DNA from: JBBWZH01 sp035544115
GTDB lineage: Bacteria; Actinomycetota; Actinomycetes; Mycobacteriales; CADCTP01
Assembly: GCA_963714145.1 (NCBI GenBank)
Contig: OY970235.1
Coordinates: 992,001 to 1,056,000, forward strand
DNA: 64,000 bases
Reading direction: 5' to 3'
This document shows, piece after piece, positions 53,166 to 61,388 of this stretch. The translations under genes were made by a program, and so were the position numbers. The notes beneath the pieces are model-generated. The model ran no database searches and had not been told where the DNA came from. It saw nothing but the letters and a program-made list of their open reading frames with translations. Position 1 is the first letter of the stretch. Each line of letters opens with the position of its first letter.

Positions 53166-54387
53166 AGAGGGTGCACCAGGGGGTCTGGTCGCCGAGGAAC
53201 AGCAGGTCGGCGGCGGCCAGCGCGCCCGGGGTGTGCTCGTCCAGCTGCCCGGCGGCGGCCAGCGCGCGCAGCCGGAACCCGCCCAGGTACGCGGCGGCCA
53301 GCGCGGTCACCGGCAGGGTGAGGTCGGCGGACTCGCCGGTCGGCCGGCAGCTGACCCCGTCCGGGCCGGCGTCCAGCAGGAACCGGCCGGCGGCGTAGCC
53401 CTCGGGGTCGGTCACCTGCAGCACCAGCCGGCCGGGCCGGGGGTAGCCGCGGGCGGCCAGCGCGGCCGGCACGTCCAGCACGCGCAGCCAGAGGAAGTCG
53501 GCCCGGTGCAGGGTGCGCACCGCCCGGCCGTCGGCGAGCAGGAACGGCAGCGGCTCGTCGGCCGGCCGGTCGGCGGCCCGGACACTGGCGACCAGGTCCA
53601 CCTCCAGGCAGTACCGCCACAGGTCGGCGTACGCCCCCGGGGTGACCGCGACCAGTTCGTCCACCCCGAGCACCGAGTTCGACTTCCGGCCGTCCCAGCT
53701 CAGGTCGACGTGGTAGCGCAGGTAGCCGTCCAGCCGTCCGTCCGGTCGGCGGTGCAGCAGCGCGCGCCCGGACCAGGCCGGCCGGGACGGCCGGATGGCC
53801 AGCCCCAGATCGGCGTCCCAGCGCAGCGGGCCGCGGCTGAGCGCACCGGGGCAGGCCAGCCGGAACTGTTCGTAGACGGCCGGAGCCAGCTCGCGCAGCT
53901 CGGGCACGCCGACCAGCTCGACGGTGCCGGACGGGGGTGGCAGGACCCGGGCCGGCGCGGCGATCTCGCGGGTGACCGACTCGGTCGCCGGCGCGTAGCC
54001 GTACCGGCCGTAGATCGGATACTCGGACGCGATCAGGATGCTGACCGGGTCGCCCCGGTCGGCGGCGGCGCGCAGCCCGTCGGCCATCATCCGGGTCAGC
54101 ACGCCGCGGCGCCGGTGCGTGGGGGCCACCGTGACGTTGGTCACGCCATCTGCGGACACCGTGGTACCGAACGGGACGGTCAGCTCGAATGGCTCGCTGC
54201 GGAGGGTTCCGACGCAGTGCTTGCCATCGAATGCGGCCCAGGTCCGGTCGAGCATGATGCGCGGGCGTCGAAATTCGACATCGGCTGCGATAGCAGCCTG
54301 ATCCGGCATTTGCAGGAAGCCCAACGCCATGGCGGCCGTGTAAGCCGCTAGCTCATCGGGTTCGATAGTGCGGATCTGCACCGTCAT
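53158..54387 (-). CDS. Eis-like GNAT N-acetyltransferase with SCP2-type C-terminal domain
   Basis: A 409-residue protein with the three-part architecture of mycobacterial Eis. The N-terminal GNAT domain has the acetyl-CoA loop VTVAPTHRRRGVLTRMM. A second degenerate GNAT domain is in the middle and a C-terminal sterol-carrier-like domain ends CTLWF, where the terminal carboxylate acts in catalysis in Eis enzymes. Eis homologues acetylate amines of aminoglycosides or peptides; the substrate here is unknown. ATG 54387 has TACCGT exactly 7 bases upstream, predicting a leaderless mRNA. Confidence 0.93.
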   Translation of the reverse strand: MTVQIRTIEPDELAAYTAAMALGFLQMPDQAAIAADVEFRRPRIMLDRTWAAFDGKHCVGTLRSEPFELTVPFGTTVSADGVTNVTVAPTHRRRGVLTRMMADGLRAAADRGDPVSILIASEYPIYGRYGYAPATESVTREIAAPARVLPPPSGTVELVGVPELRELAPAVYEQFRLACPGALSRGPLRWDADLGLAIRPSRPAWSGRALLHRRPDGRLDGYLRYHVDLSWDGRKSNSVLGVDELVAVTPGAYADLWRYCLEVDLVASVRAADRPADEPLPFLLADGRAVRTLHRADFLWLRVLDVPAALAARGYPRPGRLVLQVTDPEGYAAGRFLLDAGPDGVSCRPTGESADLTLPVTALAAAYLGGFRLRALAAAGQLDEHTPGALAAADLLFLGDQTPWCTLWF

Positions 54388-54394
54388 GTCAGCG

Positions 54395-54400
54395 ACGGTA
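54395..54400 (-). promoter_or_regulatory. Leaderless -10 element for the Eis-like gene
   Basis: TACCGT on the minus strand, 7 bases before ATG 54387. Confidence 0.45.
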
Positions 54401-54471
54401 GCCCAGCGTGACCATTGATCGTGCCGAATACCAGCGGCATGACTGTTGCCCTATCCGGGTAGGCAACGGCA

Positions 54472-55038
54472 ATGCTGGCGGCGTCCGACCCGACCGCCCG
54501 ACCCGTCCTGGCGGACGGAGCCGGGCCGGCCGGCGGCGACCCGGCGGACGGCTCGGCGGACGGGTCGGGGGCGCCGGCGCGGCACGAGAGCGAGTCCGAG
54601 CGGCTGGACCGCAACTACAGCGAGCTGCTGCAGGAGTTGCGGGTGGCTCAGGCCGGGGTGCAGATCCTGTTCGCGTTCCTGCTGACGCTGGCGTTCACCC
54701 AGCGCTTCGCCGAAGTCACCACGCTGCAGAAGACGGTCTACGTGACCACGCTGATGCTCGCCGCGGTGGCGGCCGCGCTGCTGATCGCGCCGGTGCCGTT
54801 CCACCGGATGGTGTTCCGCCGCCAGCAGAAGGACGACCTGGTGGCGATCAGCAACCGGTTGGCCATCGGCGGCCTGGTCGCGCTGTTCCTGGCGATGGTC
54901 GGCGCGGTGCTGCTGATCCTGGACGTGGTGGTCGGCAACGCGCTGGCCGCGGTGCTGACCGGGTTCACCGCGGTCTGGTTCCTGCTGCTCTGGTTCGTCC
55001 TGCCACTGCCGTACCGGACCTACCGGAAGGGGCGCTGA
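54472..55038 (+). CDS. DUF6328 family membrane protein
   Basis: A 188-residue membrane protein. After ~40 disordered residues comes the family signature ESERLDRNYSELLQELRVA and GVQILFAFLLTLAFTQRF. Four membrane helices are visible: VQILFAFLLTLAF, VYVTTLMLAAVAAALLIAPV, LAIGGLVALFLAMVGAVLLIL and AAVLTGFTAVWFLLLWFVLP. Short Arg-rich loops (HRMVFRRQQKDD) face the cytoplasm. DUF6328 proteins are common in actinobacteria and have no known function. The start ATG has no Shine-Dalgarno; TAGGCA lies 6 bases upstream. Confidence 0.88.
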   Translation: MLAASDPTARPVLADGAGPAGGDPADGSADGSGAPARHESESERLDRNYSELLQELRVAQAGVQILFAFLLTLAFTQRFAEVTTLQKTVYVTTLMLAAVAAALLIAPVPFHRMVFRRQQKDDLVAISNRLAIGGLVALFLAMVGAVLLILDVVVGNALAAVLTGFTAVWFLLLWFVLPLPYRTYRKGR

Positions 55039-55231
55039 ACGCCGTAGCCGAGCCGATCTGACGGACCCCGCGGGCGAAACTCGTTGCCCGAAGGGGCCGT
55101 TGTCGATTGCCTGTTGAGCCGGTGTCGAGTCGACGGTGAACGGCGCGCGGAGGCTAGCGCCATCCACATCGTTCCGGTGATCCACAGGCCCGCGGCGAAG
55201 TCGGCCCGGTGGCTCGAGAAGGGAGCTCAGC

Positions 55232-55858
55232 GTGAGCGAGCGCGTTCCGGTCTTCCTCTACGCCAGCGATCCGATTCTGCAGGCGGGGCTGGCCAGCCAG
55301 CTGCGGCACCGCCCCGAGGTCGAGGTGCTGGGCGAGGGCCAGGTGGACGAGGCGCAGGTCGCCGTCGTCGTCGCGGACAGCGTCGACGCCGAGACGGTCC
55401 GGGTGCTGCGGGCGCTGCAGCGCGGCGGGGTGCCGCGGTTGGTGCTGGTGGCCTCGTTCCTGGAGGGCAACGACCTGGCCGCCGCGATCGAGGCCGGCGT
55501 GTCCGGCGTGCTGCGCCGCGGCGAGGCGACCATCGACCGGCTGCTGTCGGTGATCCTGTCCACCGCGGCCGGCGAGGGCACCGTCCCGCCGGACCTGCTC
55601 GGCCGGCTGCTGGACCAGGTCGGCCGGCTGCAGCGGCAGGTGCTGGACCCGCGTGGCTTCACCTTCGCCGGCCTGTCCAGCCGGGAGATCGAGGTGCTGA
55701 AGCTGGTCGCGGACGGCCACGACACCAAGGAGATCGCGGCCCGGTTGTGCTACTCCGAGCGGACCGTGAAGAACGTGCTGCACGAGATCACCACCCGGTT
55801 GCAGTTGCGGAACCGGTCGCACGCGGTGGCGTACGCGATGCGGGAAGGGCTCATCTGA
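55232..55858 (+). CDS. LuxR/NarL-type regulator with degenerate receiver domain
   Basis: A 208-residue regulator. The N-terminal ~115 residues have receiver-like order (PVFLYASDPILQAGLASQLR) but the phospho-acceptor region reads VAVVVADSVDAE instead of LLDxxMP, and the switch Lys is replaced (SGVLRRGEA), so phosphorylation is doubtful. The C-terminal HTH is strong: GLSSREIEVLKLVADGHDTKEIAARLCYSERTVKNVLHEI. GTG 55232 follows GGGAG by about 8 bases. A terminator hairpin overlaps its stop codon. It converges on an Ig-like membrane protein gene of an eCIS-related cluster; actinobacterial eCIS loci often carry a LuxR-type regulator, so it may control that cluster. Confidence 0.88.
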   Translation: MSERVPVFLYASDPILQAGLASQLRHRPEVEVLGEGQVDEAQVAVVVADSVDAETVRVLRALQRGGVPRLVLVASFLEGNDLAAAIEAGVSGVLRRGEATIDRLLSVILSTAAGEGTVPPDLLGRLLDQVGRLQRQVLDPRGFTFAGLSSREIEVLKLVADGHDTKEIAARLCYSERTVKNVLHEITTRLQLRNRSHAVAYAMREGLI

Positions 55859-55868
55859 GCCCTTCCCG
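55841..55868. terminator. Perfect 12-bp bidirectional terminator overlapping a stop codon
   Basis: CGGGAAGGGCTC (55841-55852), loop atct and GAGCCCTTCCCG (55857-55868). It contains the last codons and TGA stop of the LuxR-type gene and lies in the 33-base gap to the convergent gene. Confidence 0.8.
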
Positions 55869-55891
55869 CCCGTCCCGGGCGCGGTCGGTGA

Positions 55892-57217
55892 TCAGCTCTT
55901 GTTGGTCACCACCGTGCCGAGGACGATCAGCGCGGTGCGGCAGGAGGTGTCCGCCGCGGCCTTGCCCTGGGTGGCGCACTTCACGTCCAGGATCAGCTTC
56001 TGCCCGGCGGTCAGCACGATCGGCGAGACGAAGTGGTCGGTCAGGTCCCGGAAGTTCGCCAGGCCCTTGCCGAACAGCACGGTGTCGTCGATCCGGATGG
56101 TGAGCGTGCCGATATCGCCCTGCGGGTTCTCGTAGACCAGGTCGGTGATCGACAGGGTCTGCTTCGCCGGCACCGTGATGGTCTGGTTGCCGGTCTGGGT
56201 GACCGGGATCGTGACGGTCAGCCGCTGGTCGAACGGGGCCGGCGGGACGGCGGCCGGGGTCACCGGCGGCGGAGTCGCCGCGGTGGCCCCGCCGATGCCC
56301 TTCGCATCGTTCTTGGTCAGCACGCCCTTCTCGACCAGCTTCGTGCCCAGCGCCCCGGTCTCGGCGGACGCCTTGTCGGCGGCCGCCTTCGCCACGGTCG
56401 CGGACTGGTCGTTCTTCTTGCTCTGCGCCTGCATCTGGGCCACCGGCACGGCCACCGCGCTCTGCGCGGCCGACCGGACCACCGGGCGGAGCAGCGCGAA
56501 CCAGGCGCCGGCCGCGATCAGCCCGAGCACCAGCACGGCGGCCACCGCCTTGCCCAGCCAGCGGGGCAGCACCGGGTCCGACAGCATGCTGCCGCTGCTG
56601 GTCAGCGGCGCGCCGCCCTCGGGCACCGCGGTGACCTGGAACGGAAGGCTGACCGGCTGGCCGGTCCAGCGCCGCCGGGTCGGCCGCACCCGGACCCGGG
56701 CGAACGCGGCCTCGCCCGGCCCGACGATGAGCGTCGCCGGCGAGACCCGGACGATCAGCGCCTCGTCCGGGTCCAGGCCGGACAGCTCGACCGGGATCGC
56801 GGTGTTGCCGCGGTTGTCCACGGCCAGCTCGTGCCTGGCCCGGCCGCGGCCGTGCGAGGTGCGCGGGCTCAGCTCGGCGGCGAGGTCGGCGAACGGGCGG
56901 AGCTCGATGGTGCCCTCGGGCACCACGGCCTCCTCCGGGTGCTCGACCGGCATCACCCGGACCCCGTAGTGCCGCGGACCGGCGAGCACTCCGGCCGTGC
57001 GCGGCGGGGTGAAGGTGACCTGGGCGTGCGCGTCGTCGCCCGGGTAGACGGACAGTTCCGGGGGGTTCACCGACGCCCAGGCGGCCGGCTCGCCGACCAG
57101 GTCGAGGTGGTAGGCCTCGACCCGGCGACCGGAGTTGTGCACGGTGATATCGACTATGGCGACCTCGCCGGGTTCGACGGCGACCCCAGGGTGGTCCAAG
57201 CGGGCGATCACGGTCAT
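55892..57217 (-). CDS. Membrane protein with two Ig-like (COG1470-type) domains, eCIS-associated
   Basis: A 441-residue protein. Two tandem beta-sandwich repeats at about 1-115 and 116-215 (VAIVDITVHNSGRRVEAYHL, LSVYPGDDAHAQVTFTPPR; then HELAVDNRGNTAIPVELSG, LIVGPGEAAFARVRVRP) resemble the NEW3/COG1470 group. A membrane helix follows PVLPRWLG (VAAVLVLGLIAAGAWFALL), then a coiled linker and a C-terminal beta domain (QTGNQTITVPAKQTLSITDL, with Cys in VKCATQGKAAADTSC). It is paralogous to the zinc-ribbon protein encoded at 60113-61273. ATG 57217 has TAGCTT exactly 7 bases upstream. It diverges from the DUF4255 gene, sharing a 218-base promoter region. Confidence 0.82.
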   Translation of the reverse strand: MTVIARLDHPGVAVEPGEVAIVDITVHNSGRRVEAYHLDLVGEPAAWASVNPPELSVYPGDDAHAQVTFTPPRTAGVLAGPRHYGVRVMPVEHPEEAVVPEGTIELRPFADLAAELSPRTSHGRGRARHELAVDNRGNTAIPVELSGLDPDEALIVRVSPATLIVGPGEAAFARVRVRPTRRRWTGQPVSLPFQVTAVPEGGAPLTSSGSMLSDPVLPRWLGKAVAAVLVLGLIAAGAWFALLRPVVRSAAQSAVAVPVAQMQAQSKKNDQSATVAKAAADKASAETGALGTKLVEKGVLTKNDAKGIGGATAATPPPVTPAAVPPAPFDQRLTVTIPVTQTGNQTITVPAKQTLSITDLVYENPQGDIGTLTIRIDDTVLFGKGLANFRDLTDHFVSPIVLTAGQKLILDVKCATQGKAAADTSCRTALIVLGTVVTNKS

Positions 57218-57224
57218 GCGGCTC

Positions 57225-57230
57225 AAGCTA
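57225..57230 (-). promoter_or_regulatory. Leaderless -10 element for the Ig-like membrane protein gene
   Basis: TAGCTT on the minus strand, 7 bases before ATG 57217. Confidence 0.45.
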
Positions 57231-57435
57231 GATCCCGCCCGCGCGCGGGCGGGAGGACGCGAGGACAGGGCGCGGGGCAGCGCCGGCTGCCCGTCCGGCC
57301 GGGTGCCGGCGGCGGCCCGGTCCGGCCCGGGCCGCCGGCCCCGGGGCGGCTCGGCCGAACGGGCAACCACGGCTGCCTTCATGGGTGCACCGGGTCCGCT
57401 ATCCACACCCGTGCCCGGTCCAGCACGCTCCAAGG

Positions 57436-58113
57436 GTGATCGCGGAGGTCGACGACGCGGTGCGGACCCTTGTCCGCGGCGACGCGCTGGACGGGACCGA
57501 TGTCGAGGTCGTGTTCGACGCGCCGACGAAGGACTGGGCCGCGCGCCGGAACGCCCCGACGGTGAACATGTACCTCTACGACATCCGGGAGGACATGCGC
57601 CGGCGCGCCCGCGGGCAGGTGAACGAGTACGACCAGCGCGGTTTCGTCGTCTCCCGGCACCTGCCGCCACGCCACTTCCGGCTGTCCTACCTGGTCACCG
57701 CCTGGACGCAGCGGCCGGAGGATGAGCACCGGCTGCTGTCCGCGCTGCTGTCCTGCTTCGTCCGGCACGAGTCGATCCCGGAACAGATGCTGGCCGGCCC
57801 GCTGCGGATGGGTCTGCCGGTCGGGCTGACCGTGGCGCTGCCGCCGCCGGAGGACCGCTCCTTCGCGGACGTCTGGTCCGCGCTCGGCGGCGAGCTGAAG
57901 CCCTCGCTGGACCTGGTGATCAGCGCGCCGATCGACACCGGCCAGCGGTACCCGGCCGGCCCGGCGGTGGAGCAGCCGCCGGTGGTCGACATGAACGACA
58001 CCCGGGGTACCGCCCGCAGCCGCCGGCAGGGTCGCCAGGTGGACGCGACACCGCCGGGGCGGCGGGCGGATGGGCCGCCGGCGGCCGGTGCCGTGCCGGC
58101 CGGCCGGAAATGA
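57436..58113 (+). CDS. DUF4255 protein (Pvc16/Afp16-type eCIS tube-terminator homologue)
   Basis: A 225-residue DUF4255 protein. The family start is MIAEVDDAVRTLVRGDALDG, followed by VNMYLYDIREDMRRRARG, HFRLSYLVTAWTQRPEDEHRLLSALLSCF and PSLDLVISAPI. In contractile injection systems (Afp, PVC) this domain belongs to the protein capping the tube-sheath end. The C-terminal ~50 residues are a basic disordered tail. The GTG start at 57436 is preferred because the family motif begins there; GTG 57385 would add 17 residues. Its stop overlaps the AAA+ gene start (ATGA, 58110-58113). Confidence 0.88.
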   Translation: MIAEVDDAVRTLVRGDALDGTDVEVVFDAPTKDWAARRNAPTVNMYLYDIREDMRRRARGQVNEYDQRGFVVSRHLPPRHFRLSYLVTAWTQRPEDEHRLLSALLSCFVRHESIPEQMLAGPLRMGLPVGLTVALPPPEDRSFADVWSALGGELKPSLDLVISAPIDTGQRYPAGPAVEQPPVVDMNDTRGTARSRRQGRQVDATPPGRRADGPPAAGAVPAGRK

Positions 58114-60116
58114 ACCCGGCGGTGGGCCTGCTCGGCCGGCTGGGCCGGCTGCAGGACGCGGTCGGCGGCGCGGTCGGGCGGCGGCGGGCCGACGATCCGG
58201 CGCCGGACGACCCGTTCCGCGGGCTGTACCTCTCCGACGATGTGATCGACGGCCTGCTCGCCGTACCCGGCACCGTCGACCTCGACCCGGTGCCCGCCGA
58301 GGAGTGCCGGCTCGGCCAACTGGCCGTCGACTTCGGACTGTCCGAATTGGACGTCGAACTGCTGCTGGTGGCGGTGGCGCCGGATGTGGACAGCCGGTTC
58401 GAGCGGTTCTACGGCTACCTGAACGACGACGTGACCCGGCGCCGGGCGTCCATCGGGCTGGCGCTGGAGCTGTCCGGGGCGTCCCCGGCGGATGCGGTCG
58501 CCCGTGGCCGGCTGGCCCCCGGCGCGCCGCTGCTGGACGGCGGGCTGGTCACCGTCGAGGACCCGGACCGGCCGTTCCTGACCCGGGCGCTGCGGGTGCC
58601 GGACCGGGTGGTGGCGCACCTGCTCGGCGACGACCGGTCCGCCGCCGGACTGCGTGGCCTGCTCGCGGTGGACCGGGCCTACCCGATCGGCAACGCCGGC
58701 CCGCTCGGCGCCGCGCTGGCCGGCGGCCTGCGGCTGGCCTACCTGCGGGACGTGCCCGGCGGCGCCGGCCGGGCCCTGGCCACCAGCGCGCTGACCGCGG
58801 CCGGCCGGGTGCCGTTCCTGCTGGACCTGACCCGGCTGGCCGAGGAGAGCGACCCGGTGGCGCCGGTCGAGGCGGTCGGCCGGGAGGTCCGGCTGCGCCG
58901 GGCCGGGCTGGTCGCCGCGCCGGTGGACGCGTTGGCCGAGCGGGCCGGGCCGGTGCTGCGGGCGCTGGTCGAGCTGCCGGTGCCGGTGCTGCTGGTCGGC
59001 CGGATCGGCTGGGACCCGGGCTGGTCCACCGTGGTGCCGCTGACCCTGGACGTGCCGCTGGCCGACCGGCGGGAGCGGGCCGCGCTCTGGCAGACCGAGC
59101 TGGCCGGCGGCGGTGCCGAGTTCGACCCGGAGACCGTGACCGCGCCCTACCTGCTCGCGCCGGACCAGATCGCCCGCGCGTCGGAGTCGGCCCGGGTGCA
59201 GGCCGCGTACGAGGGGACCACGGTGTCGGCGGCGCACATCCGGCACGGCGCCCGGGCCCAGAACGCGGCCAGCCTGGAACGGCTGGCCCGCCGGATCGCG
59301 CCCGCCGTCGGCTGGGACGACCTGGTCCTGCCAACGTCCACAGTGGACCAGATCCGCGAGCTGGCGGCCCGCGCCCGGCACCGCGACCAGGTGCTGTCCG
59401 ACTGGCGGATGCGCCCCGGCGGCGGCCGCGGCCGCGGCATCACCGCGCTGTTCGCCGGCGACTCGGGCACCGGCAAGACCATGTCCGCCGAGGTGATCGC
59501 CGGCGAGCTGGGCCTGGACCTGTACGCGATCAACCTGGCCACCGTGGTGGACAAGTACGTCGGCGAGACCGAGAAGAACCTGGACCGGCTGTTCACCGAG
59601 GCGTCCGGGGTGAACGGCGTGCTGCTGTTCGACGAGGCCGACGCGATCTTCGGCAAGCGGTCCGAGGTGCGCGACGCGCACGACCGGTACGCCAACATCG
59701 AGAGCGCGTTCCTGCTGCAGCGGATGGAGTCCTTCGACGGGCTGGCCGTGCTGGCCACCAACCTGCGGTCCAATCTGGACGACGCGTTCACCCGCCGGCT
59801 GGACGCGGTGGTCGACTTCCCCACCCCGGACGACCGGCTGCGCCGCGCGCTCTGGGAACGCTGCCTGGGTGGCCGGCTGCCCCGCGCCGACGACCTGGAC
59901 CTGGACTTCTGCGCGTCGGCGTTCCAACTCTCCGGCGGCAACATCCGGTCGGCCACGCTGACCGCCGCCTACCTGGCGGCCGACGCCGGCCGGCCGGTGC
60001 GGATGGTCGACCTGATCCGGGCGGTGCAGCGGGAGTACCGCAAGCTCGGCCGGCTCTGCCTGGAGTCCGAGTTCGGCCCGTACGCCGGCCTGGTCCGCTC
60101 CGAGGTGCCGGCGTGA
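58110..60116 (+). CDS. Pvc15/Afp15-like AAA+ ATPase (eCIS-associated)
   Basis: A 668-residue AAA+ protein. An N-terminal helical region with FGLSELDVELLLVAVAPDVDSRFERFYGYLNDD, typical of eCIS ATPases, precedes a degenerate nucleotide-binding-like segment and a canonical C-terminal AAA+ module. That module has Walker A GDSGTGKTMSAEVIA (about 449-456), Walker B VLLFDEADAIFG (about 506), the sensor region LAVLATNLRSNLDDAFTRRLD and sensor 2 GGNIRSATL. Afp15/Pvc15 ATPases assist assembly or cargo loading of contractile particles. It overlaps both neighbours (ATGA and GTGA), so DUF4255, AAA+ and zinc-ribbon proteins are co-translated. The 13-bp palindrome is at 59336. Confidence 0.9.
   Translation: MNPAVGLLGRLGRLQDAVGGAVGRRRADDPAPDDPFRGLYLSDDVIDGLLAVPGTVDLDPVPAEECRLGQLAVDFGLSELDVELLLVAVAPDVDSRFERFYGYLNDDVTRRRASIGLALELSGASPADAVARGRLAPGAPLLDGGLVTVEDPDRPFLTRALRVPDRVVAHLLGDDRSAAGLRGLLAVDRAYPIGNAGPLGAALAGGLRLAYLRDVPGGAGRALATSALTAAGRVPFLLDLTRLAEESDPVAPVEAVGREVRLRRAGLVAAPVDALAERAGPVLRALVELPVPVLLVGRIGWDPGWSTVVPLTLDVPLADRRERAALWQTELAGGGAEFDPETVTAPYLLAPDQIARASESARVQAAYEGTTVSAAHIRHGARAQNAASLERLARRIAPAVGWDDLVLPTSTVDQIRELAARARHRDQVLSDWRMRPGGGRGRGITALFAGDSGTGKTMSAEVIAGELGLDLYAINLATVVDKYVGETEKNLDRLFTEASGVNGVLLFDEADAIFGKRSEVRDAHDRYANIESAFLLQRMESFDGLAVLATNLRSNLDDAFTRRLDAVVDFPTPDDRLRRALWERCLGGRLPRADDLDLDFCASAFQLSGGNIRSATLTAAYLAADAGRPVRMVDLIRAVQREYRKLGRLCLESEFGPYAGLVRSEVPA
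59336..59348. repeat. Dispersed 13-bp palindrome copy (GTCCACAGTGGAC)
   Basis: A perfect copy in the AAA+ gene, coding Ser-Thr-Val-Asp as TCC ACA GTG GAC. Confidence 0.75.
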
Positions 60117-61273
60117 CGGTGTGCGACCAGTGCGGGGCGCAGAACCCGCCCGGCGCCCGGTTCTGCGGCAACTGCCGGGCCTACCTCAGCTGGGACGAGA
60201 CGAGCACGATGCGTCCCCCGGTCGGGCTGGCGCCGGACCCGACCGGGGCACCGGATCCGCCCGGCGGCCGCAAGCCGGGCGTGCCGGCGCGGACCCCGCA
60301 GCCGGACCAGGGCGGCGTCCGGCTGCGGCTGGCCTCGTCCGCGCCGCCGGTGCTCGCGCTCGGCAGCGAGCAGCAGATCACCGCGACCGTGCAGAACACC
60401 GGCACGCTGGTGGACGAGTACGTGCTGAGCGTGGAGCCGCGGGTCGGCTGGATCCGGGTCGAACCGGCCCAGCTGTCGCTGTTCCCCGGCCGCGAGGCGG
60501 AGGTGACCGTGGTGCTCGCGCCGCCGGCGCTGCCCGCCCCGCCGGCCGGCGTGCTGCGCTACCGGGTGATCGCCCGGTCCGCGGCGCACCCGCAGGTGCG
60601 CGCCGCCGCGGACGCCTCGGCCACGGTCGGCGCGGTGGACGCGCTGGCGGCCCGCATCGAGCCGGTCGCGCTGGAGCTGAAGACCCGCGGCACGGCGGAG
60701 CTGCTGCTGCGCAACGACGGCAACCGGCCGATGCCGATCACGCTGTTCCGGGCCGACGCCGAGCTCGGGGTACGGACCGAGCTGGTGCCGTCCCGGCTGG
60801 ACCTGTTCCCGGGCCGGCCGGCCGCCGTGGCGGTGCGGCTGCGGCCGGCCCGGCGGATCTGGCGCGGCGACCCGCAGCGGTTCAGCTACCGGCTGCGGGT
60901 GCAGCCGCACCTGGGCCGCCCGGTCGACCTGGACGCCGCCGTGGTGCAGCGGCCGCTGCTGCCCCGCTGGGTGCTGCCGCTGGTCGCCGCGCTGATCCTG
61001 ATCCCGGTGCTGGTGGTCGGCGGGATCGCGCTGAGCCGGATGCTGGCCGACCAGCCGGCGACGGGCGATGGCGGCACCAACCAGCCGGCCCGGACCGGGC
61101 AGCCGGGCAACCAGACCCGGCCGCCGCAGCGCACCGAGCAGCCGAGCCAGCAGCGCACCACCGAGCCGACCGAACCCGCCCCGGCCGGGACGACCCCGCC
61201 CCCGGACGGCGGGGGAGACCAGGGCGGCGGGGGAGACCAGGGTGGCGGCACCCAGCCGACCGCGACGCCATGA
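60113..61273 (+). CDS. Zinc-ribbon, double Ig-like membrane protein (eCIS-associated)
   Basis: A 386-residue protein. A zinc ribbon opens it (CDQCGAQNPPGARFCGNC, Cys4, 18 residues). Two COG1470-like beta-sandwich domains follow at about 60-175 and 176-275 (ITATVQNTGTLVDEYVLSVE, LSLFPGREAEVTVVLAPP; TAELLLRNDGNRPMPITLF, DLFPGRPAAVAVRLRPARR). Then PLLPRWVLPLVAALILIPVL is a membrane helix, and a Pro/Thr/Gln/Gly-rich tail ends the protein. The order Ig-Ig-(P)LLPRW-helix matches the protein encoded at 55892-57217, so the two are paralogues. The GTG start overlaps the AAA+ stop (GTGA). With the ribbon inside the cell, the tail would lie outside. Confidence 0.85.
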   Translation: MTVCDQCGAQNPPGARFCGNCRAYLSWDETSTMRPPVGLAPDPTGAPDPPGGRKPGVPARTPQPDQGGVRLRLASSAPPVLALGSEQQITATVQNTGTLVDEYVLSVEPRVGWIRVEPAQLSLFPGREAEVTVVLAPPALPAPPAGVLRYRVIARSAAHPQVRAAADASATVGAVDALAARIEPVALELKTRGTAELLLRNDGNRPMPITLFRADAELGVRTELVPSRLDLFPGRPAAVAVRLRPARRIWRGDPQRFSYRLRVQPHLGRPVDLDAAVVQRPLLPRWVLPLVAALILIPVLVVGGIALSRMLADQPATGDGGTNQPARTGQPGNQTRPPQRTEQPSQQRTTEPTEPAPAGTTPPPDGGGDQGGGGDQGGGTQPTATP

Positions 61274-61388
61274 CCGGTGCCCGTACGGGCAGCTCCGGGT
61301 GCCCGCAAAGGTGCCCGGTTCCGATCTGCTGCCGGCCCCGGGCCGGTGCCAAGCTGAGCGCATTGACTTTCGCAGCGAGGTGAACCCG

